DNA of 64,000 nt from Psychrobacter immobilis (GTDB taxonomy: Bacteria > Pseudomonadota > Gammaproteobacteria > Pseudomonadales > Moraxellaceae). Shown piece by piece: positions 9,822 through 18,409 of this stretch. The position numbers and the translations under genes were made by a program. Under the pieces are notes generated by a model. The model had not been told where the DNA came from. It did no database searches and worked only from the letters and a program-made list of their open reading frames with translations. Position 1 is the stretch's first letter. The number at the start of each line of letters is the position of its first letter. The stretch is from contig NZ_CAJGZQ010000018.1 in the NCBI RefSeq assembly GCF_904846185.1, positions 16,411 to 80,410 on the forward strand, in the 5' to 3' direction.

Positions 9822-10580
9822 ATGTCTGAAAATAACAGCCCTGATACCTTAACTCAGCGAATCTTAGTCGTTGATGACGATGCACGCTTGCGCTCTTTAT
9901 TACAGCGCTTTCTAGAAGACGACGGTTTTGTCGTCCGTACCGCTCATGATGGTAGTCAAATGGACAAACTGTTGCAGCGTGAGCTTTTCTCGTTGGTGGT
10001 ACTCGATTTGATGCTGCCAGGCGAAGACGGCATCAGTATCTGTAAGCGTCTACGCGAAGACAATGGTGACATTCCTATCATTATGCTGACAGCTAAAGGT
10101 GGTGATGCCGATCGTATCGCTGGTCTAGAAGCGGGTGCAGATGATTATCTGCCAAAACCCTTTAACCCCAAAGAGCTGTTGGCTCGTATTAAAGCGGTAT
10201 TACGTCGTCAAAATCGCGAGCTGCCTGGCGCACCAAGCCATCAGCTTGAAGTGGTTGAGTTTGGACCGTGGACGCTTGATTTATCGACACGTACGCTTAA
10301 ACGTGACGGCAATGTTGTCACTTTAACGACAGGTGAGTTTTCGGTGCTAAAAGCACTGGTGCAGCATCCACGTGAGCCGTTGACACGTGATAAATTGATG
10401 AACCTTGCGCGTGGTCGTGAATGGGGTGCGATGGAGCGTTCTATCGACGTACAGGTATCACGTTTGCGCCGTTTGATTGAAGACAACCCTTCACAAGCGC
10501 GTTACATCCAAACCGTTTGGGGTGTAGGCTACGTATTCGTTCCTGACGAAGCTGAAGTAGAAACCGTTAAAAGTGAGTAA
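9822..10580 (+). CDS. ompR: OmpR-family response regulator
   Basis: A 252-residue two-component regulator. Receiver domain: acidic pocket VVDDD (residues 17-20), phosphoacceptor Asp62 in VVLDLMLPGEDG, and the conserved Lys112 in LPKPFNP. The C-terminal winged-helix domain (about 145-240) carries GEFSVLKALVQHP and the recognition-helix region RSIDVQVSRLRR, ending YIQTVWGVGYVFVPD. The overall match is to OmpR itself. AAGAGGATG upstream supports the start. The usual partner envZ is not next to it: the next gene is a GTPase. Role by homology: envelope and osmotic response, DNA-binding. Confidence 0.9.
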   Translation: MSENNSPDTLTQRILVVDDDARLRSLLQRFLEDDGFVVRTAHDGSQMDKLLQRELFSLVVLDLMLPGEDGISICKRLREDNGDIPIIMLTAKGGDADRIAGLEAGADDYLPKPFNPKELLARIKAVLRRQNRELPGAPSHQLEVVEFGPWTLDLSTRTLKRDGNVVTLTTGEFSVLKALVQHPREPLTRDKLMNLARGREWGAMERSIDVQVSRLRRLIEDNPSQARYIQTVWGVGYVFVPDEAEVETVKSE

Positions 10581-10699
10581 CTTTTGACTATGTGTGTCCT
10601 CATTTCGAAAATTCCGATTATCGATTGAATTGAGAATACACGCTAACATCATTTCCTTTTAATATAGGCTGTGTTTGATTACTCACAAATACGGCCTAT

Positions 10700-11956
10700 A
10701 TGATGAGTGTCTCTGTGAAAAAACCTATTATTTTTCAAAACATACCCTGCACCTTGGTGACAGGGTTTTTGGGTGCTGGCAAGACCACAGTGATTAATCA
10801 GCTGCTTGCTATCAAACCTGCCGATGAGCGCTGGGCATTGCTGATCAATGAATTTGGTCGTATCGGTATTGATGGTGCGCTGCTGGCAAGCGCGCAAGAT
10901 AGTAAGCCTGAGCAAGATAATATTGCGATACGTGAAGTCAGTGGTGGCTGTATTTGTTGTACCAGTCAGCTGCCATTACAAATTGCCATCAGTCGGCTAC
11001 TTAGTGAGCATCATCCACAGCGGTTGCTCATCGAACCTACAGGGCTTGCTCATCCACGTGAGCTTATCATGCAGCTCAGTGCACCGCATTGGCAAACAGC
11101 GCTCAATATGCAAGCAGTAATAACGGTACTGAGTGGTGTGCAATGGCAGCAAGATAAATACCGTCATCATGACGGTTTTCAAGCGCATGTCCGTGATGCC
11201 GATGTGTTAGTCATTAATCGTTATGCTCAATTGAGCGATAGCGAAAAGCAAGCACTGCAACAATGGATAGCCAAGCTCAATGCACAGGTAAAAATTATTT
11301 GGGCAGCATCTGAGCAGATATCTCATGATACGAGTGACTCATCCAATATTTTTTTATCAAAATCAAGCGTGTCAGAGTTGAAAACGCAGCTAACCAAGCC
11401 CAGTCAGGTTATCTCGAAACAACGCACAGTCAATATTATTCACCCTCAAAAATCGACTACTAGCTTGCAACCGCAGAGTAATGCCCTATCGATATCGACC
11501 ACCTTGTCATCCGACGCTTTTACAAACAAAGATGATTCGCAGACCGACACAGATATTGAGCTACCTTATCGTTATCATGAAAAACAGCAAGAGTTACAGT
11601 TGGCGGGTTGGCGACTGCCAGCGCACTACATATTAAAAGCGGATGAGTTACAGAGTTGGTTATTAACGCTACCGAACTGGCAACGTATCAAAGGCGTGGT
11701 TCATACGTCTGATGGCTGGCTACAAATCAATTTTACCCCTGACAGCTTAACCACCAGTACGGTCAGCGCACAAGTTGATAGTCGGCTAGAGATTATATTA
11801 CAGTTGGATGCAAATACTAATAACGACAACGATACAGCGGTAGAAAGCGACCGCTCAGAAGAAAAAGATAGGACAGCATTTTTATCTTCTATAAAGACGC
11901 TACCTTCTATCGATTGGGATACCTGCGACCGTGAACTAATGGCACTGGTTATTTGA
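10700..11956 (+). CDS. COG0523 (CobW/P47K) GTPase, probable metallochaperone
   Basis: A 418-residue G3E-type GTPase. Walker A is GFLGAGKTT (residues 22-30). The metal-binding CxCC signature is GGCICC (82-87). ELIMQLSAPHWQ and VINRYAQLSDSEK (guanine-recognition region, N-R/K-x-D type) follow. A Ser/Thr/Asp-rich linker of about 90 residues (about 210-290) precedes a CobW C-terminal domain with WLLTLPNWQRIKGVVHT. Family members deliver zinc or cobalt to client enzymes. The stop codon TGA lies in the first bases of an adjacent tnpB element, so the native C-terminus may have been altered. The ribosome-binding site is weak. Confidence 0.88.
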   Translation: MMSVSVKKPIIFQNIPCTLVTGFLGAGKTTVINQLLAIKPADERWALLINEFGRIGIDGALLASAQDSKPEQDNIAIREVSGGCICCTSQLPLQIAISRLLSEHHPQRLLIEPTGLAHPRELIMQLSAPHWQTALNMQAVITVLSGVQWQQDKYRHHDGFQAHVRDADVLVINRYAQLSDSEKQALQQWIAKLNAQVKIIWAASEQISHDTSDSSNIFLSKSSVSELKTQLTKPSQVISKQRTVNIIHPQKSTTSLQPQSNALSISTTLSSDAFTNKDDSQTDTDIELPYRYHEKQQELQLAGWRLPAHYILKADELQSWLLTLPNWQRIKGVVHTSDGWLQINFTPDSLTTSTVSAQVDSRLEIILQLDANTNNDNDTAVESDRSEEKDRTAFLSSIKTLPSIDWDTCDRELMALVI

Positions 11957-12011
11957 CACACTCCCACCACTTTCGCCAAGCTCAAGTGGGGGATTCTAAA
12001 AGCAGATGCTC
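11953..12011 (-). ncRNA. Probable omega RNA / right-end RNA of tnpB copy 1
   Basis: TnpB systems use an RNA made from the 3' end of tnpB and the element right end, with the flanking genomic bases as guide. Here the segment after the tnpB stop is conserved with copy 2 and can fold into a hairpin. The natural guide would then read into the end of the GTPase gene. Transcription and exact ends are inferred; the RNA probably also includes the last part of tnpB. Confidence 0.35.
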
Positions 12012-13319
12012 TTAGGCGACTTTCTCACGAAGGTCGCAAGTTTTCTGTTTCAACGGGCGACCTTTACTGCATCCTCCCTCCGCAGACAAAACGGCATGTC
12101 CTGCCGCTAATATGTTACGAGCTGCATTAAAATCAGCGTTCGCAACATACATGCATTTGACGCACTCAAATTTAGACTGAGTTTGTCTGTTATCGACAGC
12201 GATATGCTGGCATTCAGAGCAGGTTTGGCTGGTGTAGCGTGGATTTACTTTGATAAGTAAGCCGCCTTGCCAGTGTTGCTTATACTCAAGCATATCGACC
12301 ATCATGCCCCAGCCTTGATCTAGGATTGATTTGTTTAATCCTGACTTGGCTTTGACATGACGACCTTTGTTCTCCACCGACCCGCTGGCTGATTTCGACA
12401 TATTAGCGACCTTTAAATCCTCACAAGCAATCATGGCGTGGTTTTTGCTGATGCGGGTGGTGATTTTATGCAAGTAGTCATGGCGAATATTAGCAATGTG
12501 GCTGTGTAGCTTTTGAATCTTGCGGTTTTGCTTTTTCCAGTTTTGGCTAAACAGAACCTTTCTGCTTAATTGACGCTGTAATTTGGCAAGTTTAATTTGA
12601 TTGGCTTTAAAGCTGTTTTTCGGTTTGATGTACTGACCGTTTGAGGTGGTGAGTAGTTTACTGATACCCATATCCAAACCAATGGCGCTTGTGGCAGGGT
12701 GACGTGGGTTCTCATCCAGTTCGCGCTCTGTGCCAAACGACACGTACCAGTGCCCTAATTTCTTGCTAATGGTGACATTTTTAATCGTGCCAATAATGTC
12801 TTGCGATTTCCTAAACGTCACCAAGCCCACGCCATTAGGCAGTTTTACTCGATTGCCTTCAACACGACAGTATTTATCAAACTGAACCAAGCGAATGGAG
12901 TCACGCCCATCTGATTTGCGCTTAAATTGTGGCATCAATGGTCGTCGTTGAATCTCTGTGCCATCAGCCAATTTAAAGAACTTAGGTTTGCGAGGTTTCT
13001 TTTTATTTTCTTTTAACCTGGCATGTACTTTAGGATCAAAAAAACGCGACCAAGCCGATGCCAGATCACGTACTTTTTGTTGTAAAGAGACAGCATTTGA
13101 GCTGGTTTTTAAGAACTCGAAATCAGGGTTGCTTTTTAGATCCATGATTTTATTAACGAGGTTGGTGGCATTGATAAACGCATCTTTAGCAAACATCTCA
13201 AATGAGATTGCCAGCACTTGATTCCAAACAAAACGTGCAGAGCCGACAAGATTATTTAAAATAATTTCCTGCTCCGTATTAGGCTCCAGCCTAAATTTAT
13301 ACGCTTTGTTGATTTTCAT
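12012..13319 (-). CDS. tnpB: TnpB RNA-guided endonuclease of a transposon, copy 1
   Basis: A 435-residue OrfB/TnpB protein that looks intact. N-terminal helix-turn-helix part: NKAYKFRLEPNTEQE. RuvC catalytic residues: Asp in IGLDMGISKLL, Glu in IACEDLKVANM, Asp in ADFNAARNIL. The zinc-ribbon pairs are CSECQH and CVKCMY. Family role: RNA-guided DNA cleavage near the element, which helps the element persist. It closely matches the second copy at 55642-56946 along its whole length. No transposase gene is adjacent, so movement would need a TnpA encoded elsewhere. Confidence 0.95.
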   Translation of the reverse strand: MKINKAYKFRLEPNTEQEIILNNLVGSARFVWNQVLAISFEMFAKDAFINATNLVNKIMDLKSNPDFEFLKTSSNAVSLQQKVRDLASAWSRFFDPKVHARLKENKKKPRKPKFFKLADGTEIQRRPLMPQFKRKSDGRDSIRLVQFDKYCRVEGNRVKLPNGVGLVTFRKSQDIIGTIKNVTISKKLGHWYVSFGTERELDENPRHPATSAIGLDMGISKLLTTSNGQYIKPKNSFKANQIKLAKLQRQLSRKVLFSQNWKKQNRKIQKLHSHIANIRHDYLHKITTRISKNHAMIACEDLKVANMSKSASGSVENKGRHVKAKSGLNKSILDQGWGMMVDMLEYKQHWQGGLLIKVNPRYTSQTCSECQHIAVDNRQTQSKFECVKCMYVANADFNAARNILAAGHAVLSAEGGCSKGRPLKQKTCDLREKVA

Positions 13320-13422
13320 CTAACACTCTTTATAAGTTACAAGGTATTATAATAATTAATTATTCTACCAGATTCAGGCGCATATTATGTAATTTAAACA
13401 TTAAAAATGATGCGAAATTCAC

Positions 13423-13445
13423 CGCCACCCTAATGTCGGATGGCG
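13423..13445. other. Left-end hairpin of tnpB element copy 1
   Basis: CGCCACCC (13423-13430) pairs with GGATGGCG (13438-13445) around the loop TAATGTC, with one mismatch. The second element has a matching hairpin at 57193-57215 with the same loop. One base pair there is changed on both sides (G-C to T-A), and another changes from A-T to G-T. Such end hairpins are the sites recognised by the HUH transposase in this group. Confidence 0.6.
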
Positions 13446-13475
13446 TCCTCTTTCGCGGTTTTGATAGTAATAGAC

Positions 13476-13526
13476 AAAAAAAGGGCAGACATTGCTGTTC
13501 GATATAGCAATGCCTGCCCTTTTTCT
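13476..13526 (-). terminator. Terminator of the DksA-like gene
   Basis: GGGCAG-x-CATTGCT pairs with AGCAATG-x-CTGCCC with one mismatch. A-runs and T-runs lie on both flanks. The position just beyond the stop at 13530 fits the minus-strand gene. Confidence 0.85.
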
Positions 13527-13529
13527 TTT

Positions 13530-13796
13530 TTAACGTAATTGACTGTCTTTGCTACCGCGCCGGTTAAACAACTCAGCGGCTCTCGCCTCTTGTTCAAGTT
13601 CTGTCTGACAGCTGACGCAATACTGAATACCAGGCACTGCTAACCGCCGTGCTTCTGGAATAGGCTTGCCGCATTCATCACACATCTCGGCACTGATGCC
13701 AGTTGGCAACGCACGTCGTGCCCGCTCTAATGCATCGTTTACCGTTGCATCCATTTGCTCATGCTCAGCACCATCTCTTGACCAACCACCTGCCAT
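13530..13796 (-). CDS. DksA/TraR-family zinc-finger protein (YbiI type)
   Basis: An 88-residue protein with a four-cysteine zinc finger, CDECGKPIPEARR then GIQYCVSCQTELE (C-x2-C, 17 residues, C-x2-C), and the conserved opening MAGGWSRDGA of the YbiI subgroup. It is much shorter than DksA and lacks most of the coiled coil that enters the RNA polymerase secondary channel. A role at RNA polymerase is therefore possible but unproven. It is a single gene with its own terminator. Confidence 0.88.
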   Translation of the reverse strand: MAGGWSRDGAEHEQMDATVNDALERARRALPTGISAEMCDECGKPIPEARRLAVPGIQYCVSCQTELEQEARAAELFNRRGSKDSQLR

Positions 13797-13957
13797 AACT
13801 TCATCCTATTTACGATAATCAGATATTACAAATCGCTTTAATAACAAATAGATGGGGTTATCTATGATTGATTGCAACCTACTAGAGCATGCCTCAATCT
13901 GAAAGTATGCGAATAAAGGCGCTAAATAATGACATTTCCTAGCAAAAAATCACATGG

Positions 13958-14806
13958 CTAATCTTTTGGCTGTAGCTCAACCACTTGCCCGCGTACCCCG
14001 ATGCTTTCATCACTCATCAAACAGACATAGCCTGCCATGATATCTTCAGGGGTTTTTAGGCTCATAGGGTTTTCTCCTGGATAAGCATGCGCACGCATAT
14101 TGGTACGAGTGCCACCAGGATTGACACAGTTAAAACGTAAATTAGTCGTATTCTGCGTCTCTTGGGTAAAGATATCACTCATGCCTTCTACGGCTTGCTT
14201 GGACAGCGCATAAGCACCCCAGAACGCGCGAGGATGTGTACCAACCGTGCTAGAGGTGAAAACAATAGAGCCATTCTCAGCATCTTTAAGTAATGGTAGC
14301 AGTGCTTGGGTGAGCATAAACGTCGAGGTAAAGTTCACTTTCATAACTTGTGCAAAAGTATCGACGTCATACATCTCAAGTGGGGTTAGCTGCCCAAGCA
14401 TACCCGCATTGTGCAAGATGCCATCGAGCTGACCGACTTCTTTATTAATCAATCCCTCTAACTGCTGCATCTCAGCATAAGTTGCTCCTTCTAGATTCAT
14501 CGGTAGCATGGCAGGCTGTTTGCCACCAAGACTTTCAATCTCATCATAAACATATTCAAGCTTGCTGCTGGTACGTCCCAATAACAGGACTGTCGCTCCA
14601 TAACGAGCATAAGTCAGCGCGGCAACGCGGCCGATACCGTCACCTGCCCCCGTGACCAAAATAGTCTTACCGTCTAAACAATTATCAGATGGTACAAAAT
14701 TGCGAATATCATTATGAGTTAACGGTTGAGTTAGACTTTGAACGGTTTTCTGGTGGTCTTGCTGACTAGCTGACTGGTTAATATTGTCACTCATGGCATT
14801 GCTCAC
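13958..14806 (-). CDS. yciK: YciK-type short-chain dehydrogenase
   Basis: A 282-residue SDR oxidoreductase. Cofactor loop: LVTGAGDGIGRVAALTYARY (TGxxxGxG). The NAG motif is LHNAGMLG. Catalytic Ser is in FTSSTVGTHPRAFWGAY and the Tyr-x-x-x-Lys pair is YALSK. The C-terminal part RTNMRAHAYPGENP is characteristic of YciK rather than FabG. The N-terminal 40 residues are a polar extension. The reaction is unknown. The order ubiG-mupP-yciK, as in pseudomonads, suggests co-transcription, though gaps of about 75-90 bp separate the genes. Confidence 0.87.
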   Translation of the reverse strand: MSNAMSDNINQSASQQDHQKTVQSLTQPLTHNDIRNFVPSDNCLDGKTILVTGAGDGIGRVAALTYARYGATVLLLGRTSSKLEYVYDEIESLGGKQPAMLPMNLEGATYAEMQQLEGLINKEVGQLDGILHNAGMLGQLTPLEMYDVDTFAQVMKVNFTSTFMLTQALLPLLKDAENGSIVFTSSTVGTHPRAFWGAYALSKQAVEGMSDIFTQETQNTTNLRFNCVNPGGTRTNMRAHAYPGENPMSLKTPEDIMAGYVCLMSDESIGVRGQVVELQPKD

Positions 14807-14893
14807 TGCTTATCGTTTAATAGTTGGGATGCTAAATATTTATCGTATTTCTTTAAAAACATAGAGTGTGGCGGACTCGATTTATAATTTTAT

Positions 14894-15604
14894 TTATAAA
14901 TAGTCAAATTTACCAGAAGAGAGCAACAGTTTATTTAATTGCTCAGGCGTATCAGTAATATAATCTGCACCCCATTTCTTTAGGTTTTTTTGATCTTCAG
15001 GCGGAATATAACCATAAGCAGCTAGAATCGTCGGCATGCCAGCCGCATTACCAGCTTCGATATCACGGATATGGTCGCCAACATAAATCACGCTTTCAGC
15101 GGCGCCGCGAGGGATACCAAGCTTCTCTAACGCCGCATACATAGGCTCTGGGTCAGGTTTTGAGCGAGACACATCATCAGGACAGACCAAAGCAGAACAG
15201 CGCCCGTCTAACTGCATCTTTTCTAGTAACTTCTCTGCCAGATAACGCGGCTTGTTGGTCACAATACCCCATGGCACCCCTTTTTCTTCAAGAGCAGTCA
15301 ACACGTCTTCTAATTCAGCGAACACACAACTATCGACGCATATCTCAGCTTCATAATCATCTAAAAACTGTTGGCGAAACTCCTGCAAAGCTTCTTCGCT
15401 AACCTCAATTTGATCGTTATGACGTAGCATCAACTGTACCATCGCTGAAGCACCAGCAGAAACTTGCTCGCGAATCTCTGCTTCAGGGGGTGCTTGCCAA
15501 TCATTTTCGCGGCTCATTTTACCGATAATACGGACAAAATCAGCAGCCGTATCGATTAATGTCCCATCGAGATCAAATAAAACCGCTTTTACAAATTGGC
15601 TCAT
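14894..15604 (-). CDS. mupP: HAD phosphatase, probable MurNAc-6-phosphate phosphatase
   Basis: A 236-residue HAD-superfamily phosphatase. Motif I with nucleophile Asp is VLFDLDGTLIDT, motif II is VTNKPRYLAEKL, and the Lys plus motif III/IV part is SKPDPEPM with YVGDHIRDIEAG. It was traditionally called phosphoglycolate phosphatase. In Pseudomonas the gene between ubiG and yciK encodes MupP, which dephosphorylates MurNAc-6-P in peptidoglycan recycling, so that function is preferred on context. An upstream in-frame ATG at 15661 would add 19 residues unlike the family; the start at 15604 fits. Confidence 0.82.
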   Translation of the reverse strand: MSQFVKAVLFDLDGTLIDTAADFVRIIGKMSRENDWQAPPEAEIREQVSAGASAMVQLMLRHNDQIEVSEEALQEFRQQFLDDYEAEICVDSCVFAELEDVLTALEEKGVPWGIVTNKPRYLAEKLLEKMQLDGRCSALVCPDDVSRSKPDPEPMYAALEKLGIPRGAAESVIYVGDHIRDIEAGNAAGMPTILAAYGYIPPEDQKNLKKWGADYITDTPEQLNKLLLSSGKFDYL

Positions 15605-15679
15605 AGTGAATGCTCTTAATATAGATAAGGTGTTGAGTGAAATAGGATGGCATGAAAACAACCAAATACGGCATTCAGC

Positions 15680-16519
15680 TTAAGCCAGTGGCTTGTGTAC
15701 TGCCATCATGTAATTGACATCGACATTTTGAGCTAACCAATAGCGCTTGGTCAGCGGATTATAATGCAAGCCAATGATATCTTGACGTGTGAATCCAGCA
15801 TCAATTGCCATTTTGTCTAGCTCAGCTGGCGTAATAAATTTGGCATAGTCATGAGTGCCGCGATCGAGCAAACGCAATACATACTCTGCGCCAACGATGG
15901 CAAACAGATATGATTTAGGGTTTCGGTTAATCGTCGATAGCACGCAGACACCGTCTGGTGCCAATAACTCAAAACACGCCTGCACAATCGAGCTGGGATC
16001 AGGCACATGCTCGAGCATCTCCATGCAAGTCACCACATCGAACTGACCTGCATGAGTTTTGGCCAATTCTTCTACTGGGATATGCTGATAACGCAACGTC
16101 TCATGTAAAGCGCTTTGCTCTGCATGCAGCGCTGCCGCTTTTAGATTTTCGGTACCTAAGTCAATTCCTGTCACATACGCACCGCGACGTGCCATAGACT
16201 CTGACAAGATACCGCCGCCACAGCCGACATCGAGCACTTTTTTTCCAGCCAAGCCAGTTTCAGCCGTTTTACGAATGTCCGTATCAGCACTGTCATTTTG
16301 ATAACTGCGCTTGACGTTTTCTTCTATCCAATTTAAACGCAGTGGATTTATTTCATGCAAAGTCGCAAATGCACCCGTCTTACTCCACCATTCGCTTGCC
16401 AACTTATTAAACTTGTCGACTTCGCTAGGATCTACATTAATGGCGGTAGGCGTTGTATCATCAAGACTGCTGTTTGCTTGCTCATTCAAAGAAGGCGAGG
16501 AAGATAGAGCTGAGCTCAT
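15680..16519 (-). CDS. ubiG: Ubiquinone biosynthesis O-methyltransferase
   Basis: A 279-residue SAM-dependent methyltransferase that carries out both O-methylations of ubiquinone synthesis. It has KFNKLASEWWSKTGAFATLH with HEINPLRLNWI, which is diagnostic for UbiG. SAM motif I is VLDVGCGGGILSESMARRG. TCMEMLEHVPDP and YVLRLLDRGTHDYAKFI follow. The first 30 residues are a Ser/Asn-rich extension before the domain. It is the first gene of the ubiG-mupP-yciK group. Confidence 0.96.
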   Translation of the reverse strand: MSSALSSSPSLNEQANSSLDDTTPTAINVDPSEVDKFNKLASEWWSKTGAFATLHEINPLRLNWIEENVKRSYQNDSADTDIRKTAETGLAGKKVLDVGCGGGILSESMARRGAYVTGIDLGTENLKAAALHAEQSALHETLRYQHIPVEELAKTHAGQFDVVTCMEMLEHVPDPSSIVQACFELLAPDGVCVLSTINRNPKSYLFAIVGAEYVLRLLDRGTHDYAKFITPAELDKMAIDAGFTRQDIIGLHYNPLTKRYWLAQNVDVNYMMAVHKPLA

Positions 16520-16968
16520 TGCATTTTTCCTTTATTGTCATTATCGTTATAATCATATACAGTGCACAATTATGTACCTAATATTAGCATGAGAGCGGCA
16601 GCTTTGTCGTGAGTACATCGTCACCGATTGTGAATACTTTTAGCAAACGTTCATATTTTCTGTACCATTTTTTTAAATGATAGATGCCTCAAACAGTCTA
16701 AAACCTAAATAATAAAACGCTAAAAAAATTCCAAAAAACACGGTGAAATATGCCTTAAATAATGGCTCACAGCTTTACAACCATTAGTTAAGAATCGGAT
16801 TCACAAGCGACCATGTTTTACGTTATTATAGTCGATACGTCACTATAGTTCGATTATACTCGACGCTGTCTCGTTTGGGCACTTTAAAAACCTGTGCGCT
16901 ATACCCAAAACCATACGATACTAAAACATCTCAACAAACCCTAAGTTTTCACACCTCAAGGATAAAGT
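16520..16968. other. Intergenic region between divergent ubiG and dsbA
   Basis: 449 bp without a gene. It should carry promoters for both genes. CAAGGATAAAG just before 16969 is the dsbA ribosome-binding site. A stretch with repeated TCGAT/TATAG words lies at about 16828-16864. I could not assign it to a known repeat. Confidence 0.6.
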
Positions 16969-17589
16969 ATGAAACGTGTCATCACACTGACTGGTCTGGC
17001 CATGGCCATTGGACTTGCCACTATGGGCGCACAAGCTGCCGACTATGTCGCCGGAAAAGACTATCGCGTGCTAGACAATCCAGAAAAAATCAGCGGTGAT
17101 GCTATCATTGTTCGTGAGTTTTTTTGGTATGGTTGCCCGCATTGTAACGTTCTTAACCCACATATGGAAAAATGGGCTAAAAACAAAGACAAAGACGTTG
17201 CCTTTTTCAAAACGCCAGCAGCGCTTAACCCTGTCTGGGAAGCGAACGCTCGTGGTTTCTATGCCGCTCAGCTGCTAGGGTTTGAAGACAAGACTCATGA
17301 CGCGCTATTTGATGCCATTCACAAAGATGGTAAGAAAATCTTTGACCAATCATCATTAAGCAAATGGTATGCGTCGAAAGGCGTTAATGAGAAGAAATTC
17401 AATAGCCTTTATAATTCATTCGCTGTTGGTACGAAAATTGGTCGTTCACAAGCAGGCGCTAAGCGTTATCAGCTCTCTGGTGTGCCAGCAGTCGTCGTGC
17501 AAGGCAAATACGTTGTAACTGGTGAAAGTGCCACTGTACCTAAAGTCGTTGACTATTTGGTTGACAAAGTGCGTGCTGAAAAGAAATAA
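16969..17589 (+). CDS. dsbA: Thiol:disulfide interchange protein DsbA
   Basis: A 206-residue periplasmic oxidoreductase that puts disulfides into exported proteins. The signal peptide ends at AQAA (about residue 24). The thioredoxin active site is FFWYGCPHCNV, with Cys56 and Cys59. The cis-proline loop is SGVPAVVV. A helical insertion lies between these, as usual for DsbA. AAGGATAAAGT precedes the ATG. The gene is monocistronic with its own terminator. Two exported proteins in this window carry cysteines and could be clients. Confidence 0.95.
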   Translation: MKRVITLTGLAMAIGLATMGAQAADYVAGKDYRVLDNPEKISGDAIIVREFFWYGCPHCNVLNPHMEKWAKNKDKDVAFFKTPAALNPVWEANARGFYAAQLLGFEDKTHDALFDAIHKDGKKIFDQSSLSKWYASKGVNEKKFNSLYNSFAVGTKIGRSQAGAKRYQLSGVPAVVVQGKYVVTGESATVPKVVDYLVDKVRAEKK

Positions 17590-17680
17590 GTTAAGTACTA
17601 ATATAAATTAGGTACCGTTATAAATTAGGGACTAGCATTTATCTATAAGTGTCATTTGTACCTAAATGCTCTTACCCATA

Positions 17681-17711
17681 AAAAAGCCAATCACTTGATG
17701 ATTGGCTTTTT
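17681..17711 (+). terminator. Rho-independent terminator of dsbA
   Basis: AAAAGCCAATCA pairs with TGATTGGCTTTT around CTTGA, followed by T residues. It lies about 90 bp beyond the dsbA stop and could also act on the converging darP gene. Confidence 0.9.
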
Positions 17712-17790
17712 GCATTTGTAGACTACATTCATTTATAAGTGGAGATATTGTATAAATAGTGGTCAAAGTTATTTAGCCACTATCATCTTA

Positions 17791-18309
17791 TTATTTTTCT
17801 TTTTTCAATTGCGACAAAATAGTGACTTCACGAATATAACTGGCTAAGTCTGCTTTAGACTCTGCCATCAGCTCATCATCTTGGGTATGTTTGGCGTACT
17901 CAATCCATAACAGTAATTGATACATACTATTTTGTTCAGATGCTTGGTATTGTTTAACGAACTGCTTAAGCGTCCCTTCATCATTAATATTTAAACGCTC
18001 AAACCAACTTTCTATTTTTGAGACCTGTTCTTTAGGGAAAAACGCATCAAATAATGCTTTTACCAATTCGTGGCGGTTTTCTTCACTAATCAGCTTACCA
18101 ACGCGCTTGGTTTGGCGAATACGAGCATTAGCGCTGGTGATATCGGCCAATGCCATGAGTTCTGCCATAAAATAGTCACTGGCTGGCAGATTTTTGAGCT
18201 GCTTTTTCGATAAGCTGGCAAGTGGTATCGACAACTTCTGCAAGCGCTCATGGGCCTTTTTGAGTTCAGTGCGCGAGACGCGCATATCCTGTTCTTTCCA
18301 GTCAATCAT
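17791..18309 (-). CDS. darP: Ribosome biogenesis factor DarP (YjgA, DUF615)
   Basis: A 172-residue, highly charged, helical protein. It matches YjgA/DarP: VSRTELKKAHERLQKLSIPL, then LKNLPASDYFMAELMAL, then RQTKRVGKLISEENRHELV. In E. coli this protein associates with late 50S ribosomal assembly particles. It is cytoplasmic, with no signal peptide or membrane segment. It lies 100 bp downstream of rapZ on the same strand, with a long hairpin between them. Confidence 0.88.
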   Translation of the reverse strand: MIDWKEQDMRVSRTELKKAHERLQKLSIPLASLSKKQLKNLPASDYFMAELMALADITSANARIRQTKRVGKLISEENRHELVKALFDAFFPKEQVSKIESWFERLNINDEGTLKQFVKQYQASEQNSMYQLLLWIEYAKHTQDDELMAESKADLASYIREVTILSQLKKEK

Positions 18310-18345
18310 AAAAGCTTTCCAAAATAATAAATAATAAAATTAACA

Positions 18346-18394
18346 GGGGCATGTCCTCATTTTAGGAATAGTCATAAAAATGAAGATATGCCCC
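18346..18394. terminator. Long hairpin between rapZ and darP, possible terminator
   Basis: GGGGCAT at 18346 starts an 18-base arm that pairs with the arm ending ATGCCCC at 18394, with one G-T pair and one mismatch. On the minus strand it follows the rapZ stop and is followed by TTAATTTT. It may be a weak terminator or an RNA-processing site within a rapZ-darP transcript. Confidence 0.5.
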
Positions 18395-18409
18395 AGTGTT
18401 TACCAATAA

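Larger units (their letters stand above)
11953..13466 (-). mobile_element. IS200/IS605-group element with only tnpB, copy 1
   Basis: The ends were set by comparing this copy with the element at 55583-57236. Both share TTGACA-x-ACTCCC at the low-coordinate (right) end and a hairpin region followed by TTTTGATA at the high-coordinate (left) end. Flanking sequences differ outside these points. There is no tnpA gene and no duplicated target, as expected for this group. The right-end hairpin (roughly CCACTT...AAGTGG) lies at 11962-11993. Boundaries are good to a few bases. Confidence 0.75.
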
